Assembly (NCBI GenBank): GCA_021786135.1
Contig: JAJYNV010000266.1
Location: 1 to 7,718, forward strand
Origin: Bacillota bacterium
Lineage (GTDB): Bacteria; Bacillota; Sulfobacillia; JAJZYS01; JAJYTV01
Length of the DNA stretch: 7,718 nt
Direction of reading: 5' to 3'
Part shown: positions 5,431 through 7,718 of the stretch, in pieces
How positions within the stretch are numbered: position 1 is the first letter of the stretch
Layout: every line of letters starts with the position of its first letter
Notes under the pieces: generated by a model
What the model saw: the letters and a program-made list of their open reading frames with translations, nothing else
Database searches by the model: none
What the model was told of the DNA's origin: nothing
Position numbers and translations under genes: made by a program

Positions 5431-6337
5431 TGCAGCTCACCTCCTCGAAGGTGCGCATCACGGCACCGGGCAGCGGGCGTCCGACAAGGCGCTCCGCCGT
5501 GCGGGCCGCCACCGCCATGGCCGGCAGGTCGAGTCCTGTCGCGTAGCCCTCCGCCTCGAAGAGCCAGCACAGGTCTTCGGTCGCCACGTTTCCGGTCGCG
5601 CCGGGGGCATAGGGGCAGCCCCCCATGCCGCCGATCGAACCGTCGAAGAGGCGCACCCCTTCGTCGGCTCCGGCCAGTGCGTTCGCTGGTGCCTGGCCGC
5701 GCGTGTTGTGGAAGTGGAGGCCGAGCTCCGCCTCGGGCAGCGCGTCCTGCAGTGCCCTGACCAGCCGTCGCACCATGGCTGGCGATGCAGCGCCGATCGT
5801 ATCGCCGAAGAGAAGGCGCCTATAGCCGAGTCCGAACAGCCTGCGCGCCACCTGCACCACATCCTCGACCGGCGTCAGGCCGGCGTAGGGGCAGACGAAG
5901 CTCGTGGCCACGACGCCAGAAATGGCTCGCCCGGCCTGGCTTGCGGCCTCGGCTACCAGCGCCGCTCCCCTGAGGGAATCCTCGACCGACATGCGGACGT
6001 TCGCCTGGTTATGTGCCTCGGAGGCGGACAGGAAGAACGTCCATTCGTCGATCAGATCTGCCTTGGCCGCCCGTGCGGCGCCGCGTTCGTTCGGCACGAG
6101 GGCGGACCAGACCTGCCCCGGCGGCTTATGGGCCGCCGCCAGGAAGTCTTCCGCGTCCGCGAGCTGCGGGATGGCCTTCGGGTGCACGAACGACGTGACC
6201 TCGAGGCGCCGGAGTCCGGTCGCGGCAAGGGCATCTAGGAGGACCAGCTTGTCGGCTGTCGGGAGGATACGATCTTCTGCCTGCAGTCCATCGCGCAGTC
6301 CGACTTCACGCAGTGTGACCTCTCGCGTTCGGAACAC
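5420..6337 (-). CDS. mvaB: Hydroxymethylglutaryl-CoA lyase
   Basis: Cleaves (S)-3-hydroxy-3-methylglutaryl-CoA to acetoacetate and acetyl-CoA, the last step of leucine degradation. It is a 305-residue DRE-TIM metallolyase with a TIM-barrel fold. Visible catalytic features are EVGLRDGLQAE (11-21, with Arg15-Asp16 as the catalytic/metal-binding pair), the metal ligands His208 and His210 in LHFHNTRGQ, and the active-site Cys241 in the lyase signature GGMGGCPYAPGATGNVATED (236-255). The length matches bacterial HMG-CoA lyases. The only standard start in frame is GTG at 6337, which follows the upstream gene's TAG by one codon (TAG GAG GTG) and lies inside the local GGAGG. Initiation is therefore probably by termination-reinitiation. 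The 3' end overlaps the next gene by 11 nt. Upstream carboxyltransferase and downstream hydratase support the leucine/isovalerate role over mevalonate or other branches. Confidence 0.95.
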   Translation of the reverse strand: MFRTREVTLREVGLRDGLQAEDRILPTADKLVLLDALAATGLRRLEVTSFVHPKAIPQLADAEDFLAAAHKPPGQVWSALVPNERGAARAAKADLIDEWTFFLSASEAHNQANVRMSVEDSLRGAALVAEAASQAGRAISGVVATSFVCPYAGLTPVEDVVQVARRLFGLGYRRLLFGDTIGAASPAMVRRLVRALQDALPEAELGLHFHNTRGQAPANALAGADEGVRLFDGSIGGMGGCPYAPGATGNVATEDLCWLFEAEGYATGLDLPAMAVAARTAERLVGRPLPGAVMRTFEEVSCSGG

Positions 6338-6341
6338 CTCC
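6337..6341 (-). promoter_or_regulatory. Shine-Dalgarno-like GGAGG overlapping the lyase GTG start
   Basis: On the minus strand the junction reads TAG GAG GTG: the GGAGG runs from the last base of the carboxyltransferase stop into the first base of the lyase GTG. No further ATG, GTG or TTG lies in frame before the conserved EVGLRDG. Spacing to the GTG is thus abnormal. The site may instead retain terminating ribosomes for reinitiation. Confidence 0.5.
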
Positions 6342-7718
6342 TACACAGGTGGAACGCCGTGGCGCTTCGGCGCCCGCTCCACGCTGCGGCTCGCCGTCCC
6401 CGCCAATCGTCGCGTGAGCTCGTCGCGCAGCTCTTCGGGAGGCACGATGCTGTCGACGATCAACTCCGACGCGAGGCGCCTGATGTCGATGTCCTGACGG
6501 TAACGCTCACGTTCCTGGGCGACAAAAGCTGGCCGCTCGGCTGGCGGCAGCTCCTGGATGTGGTTGTAGTGGACCGCGTTGACCGCGGCCTCCGGCCCCA
6601 TCACGGCGATCTGCGCCGTAGGCAGCGCGATCGTTGCCTCGGGCGCGAACGCGGGGCCGGCCATGGCGTAGAGCCCAGCGCCGTAGGCCTTGCGCACCAC
6701 GACGCAATACTTCGGCACGGTAGCCTCAGAGACCGCGGTGATGAGCTTGGCGCCATGTCGGATGATGCCCTGCCGCTCCACCTTGGTGCCGATCATGAAA
6801 CCGGGCACGTCCGAAAGGAAGACAAGAGGGATCGAGAAGGCATCGCAAAGCCAGATGAAGCGCGCGGCCTTGTCGGACGAGTCGACGAAAAGCACGCCGC
6901 CCTTCACGCTTGGCTGGTTGGCGACGACACCCACCACCCGCCCGTCGAGGCGGCCAAGACCCACGATCAGTTCGGGCGCGTAGAGCTCCTTGATCTCGAG
7001 GAAGCTCTCCCGGTCGAGCAGGCCATCGATCAGTTCGTGCATGTCGAAGGGCTGGTTCTGGTTTTCCGGGATGATCGCCGCAAGATCCTTCGCAACCGGT
7101 GCGTCCGACGGCCGTGCCGCGGGCTCTGCGCGGAAGTTCTGCGGCATGAAGGCGAAGTAGCGCTTCGCCCAGGCGATCGCCTCCTGCTCCGTTGGCAGGA
7201 GCGCGTCGCCGAGACCGCTCACGCTGGCGTGCATGCGCGCGCCGCCCATCTCCTCAAGCGAGACCTTCTCGCCTATGACCATCTCGGCCATGCGCGGCGA
7301 GCCTAGGTACATGGAGGCGTTGCCCTCCACCATGATCGTCACGTCGGTGAAGGCGGGAATGTAGGCCCCGCCGGCCGCGCTCGGGCCGAAGAGGATGCAG
7401 ATCTGCGGGATGCGACCGGAAAGCTGCACCTGGTTGTAGAAGATCCGACCGGCGCCCCGCCTGCCCGGGAACATTTCCACCTGGTCGGTGATGCGCGCGC
7501 CGGCTGAGTCCACGAGGTAGAAGAGCGGCACCTCGAGTCGCATCGCCGTCTCCTGGATGCGCAGGATCTTCTCGACGGTGCGGCTGCCCCAGGATCCAGC
7601 CTTGACGGTGGAGTCATTCGCCATCAGCGCGACCGGCCGGCCCGCTATCCGGCCGGTTCCGGTCACGACGCCGTCCGCCGGCAGGTCGCCCGCGAGGTCG
7701 TTCGCGAACATGCCGTCT
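6341..7718 (-). CDS. liuB: Acyl-CoA carboxylase carboxyltransferase (beta) subunit, probable methylcrotonoyl-CoA carboxylase, 5' end cut by window edge
   Basis: Biotin-dependent carboxyltransferase subunit that moves CO2 from carboxybiotin to an acyl-CoA. The window holds 458 residues to the stop; an ATG at 7711 is internal, since the frame stays open to the edge and about 50-60 N-terminal residues are expected upstream. Counting from that Met, the N-terminal crotonase-like half has DGVVTGTGRI (13-22), LVDSAGARITDQ (66-77), FPGRRGAGRIFYNQ (81-94) and the oxyanion segment GPSAAGGAYIPAF (109-121). The C-terminal half has DVPGFMIGTKVE (301-312) and RKAYGAGLYAMAG (340-352). The sequence is of the Bacillus YngE type (GNASMYLGSPRMAEMVIGE). 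The downstream lyase and hydratase make 3-methylcrotonyl-CoA the best substrate guess; propionyl-CoA or another acyl-CoA cannot be excluded. The biotin carboxylase partner is not in the window. The stop lies 3 nt before the lyase start. Confidence 0.93.
   Translation of the reverse strand, partial: DGMFANDLAGDLPADGVVTGTGRIAGRPVALMANDSTVKAGSWGSRTVEKILRIQETAMRLEVPLFYLVDSAGARITDQVEMFPGRRGAGRIFYNQVQLSGRIPQICILFGPSAAGGAYIPAFTDVTIMVEGNASMYLGSPRMAEMVIGEKVSLEEMGGARMHASVSGLGDALLPTEQEAIAWAKRYFAFMPQNFRAEPAARPSDAPVAKDLAAIIPENQNQPFDMHELIDGLLDRESFLEIKELYAPELIVGLGRLDGRVVGVVANQPSVKGGVLFVDSSDKAARFIWLCDAFSIPLVFLSDVPGFMIGTKVERQGIIRHGAKLITAVSEATVPKYCVVVRKAYGAGLYAMAGPAFAPEATIALPTAQIAVMGPEAAVNAVHYNHIQELPPAERPAFVAQERERYRQDIDIRRLASELIVDSIVPPEELRDELTRRLAGTASRSVERAPKRHGVPPV

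Noticed and set aside
5366..7306. Long plus-strand open frames (5366-6238 and 6359-7306) opposite the lyase and carboxyltransferase
   Set aside because: They lie entirely antisense to strongly conserved catalytic genes and show no family resemblance; GC-rich codon use explains their openness.
7709..7711. ATG at 7711 as the true carboxyltransferase start
   Set aside because: The frame remains open to the window edge with residues DG before it, and this family normally has about 50-60 more N-terminal residues, so the gene is treated as partial.

Overview
The window is a GC-rich bacterial chromosomal segment with all seven recognisable genes on the minus strand, so transcription runs from high to low coordinates. 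In that order they are: an acyl-CoA carboxylase carboxyltransferase (5' end outside the window), hydroxymethylglutaryl-CoA lyase, an enoyl-CoA hydratase/isomerase, asparaginyl-tRNA synthetase, a RodZ-like membrane HTH protein, a secreted D-Ala-D-Ala carboxypeptidase, and DnaK (C-terminal part outside the window). There are no RNA genes, mobile elements, CRISPR arrays or gene-free stretches over 300 bases. Start codons are mostly GTG, with one ATG (carboxypeptidase) and one TTG (dnaK).

Region 4663-7718 is a catabolic block. Carboxyltransferase, HMG-CoA lyase and crotonase-fold hydratase are the set expected for the end of leucine degradation: 3-methylcrotonyl-CoA to 3-methylglutaconyl-CoA to HMG-CoA to acetoacetate plus acetyl-CoA. 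The same three gene types sit together in the Bacillus yng cluster and in proteobacterial liu clusters. The biotin carboxylase/BCCP subunits and the acyl-CoA dehydrogenase would be expected upstream, outside the window.

Region 2532-4645 carries asnS and a RodZ-like gene with short gaps (17 and 20 nt), apparently co-transcribed with the catabolic block. Region 1377-2489 is a PBP5-type carboxypeptidase that, with RodZ, forms a small cell-envelope pair. The rodZ-to-carboxypeptidase junction contains competing inverted repeats that include the carboxypeptidase start codon.

Region 1-1405 is the heat-shock part. dnaK has its own consensus-like housekeeping promoter (TTGACC, 18 nt, TATAAT), whose -10 box overlaps the carboxypeptidase stop codon. 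A strong GC-rich hairpin lies in the leader. I saw no CIRCE or HAIR operator.

Taxonomy is uncertain. The catabolic gene set and carboxypeptidase look Firmicutes-like. DnaK carries the roughly 24-residue nucleotide-binding-domain insert found in diderm-type bacteria and absent from Bacillus and actinobacterial DnaK. A GC-rich, deep-branching terrabacterial or candidate-phylum organism fits, but this is inference. Every gene belongs to a known family and I see no previously undescribed multi-gene system. The items worth a second look are regulatory and junctional.
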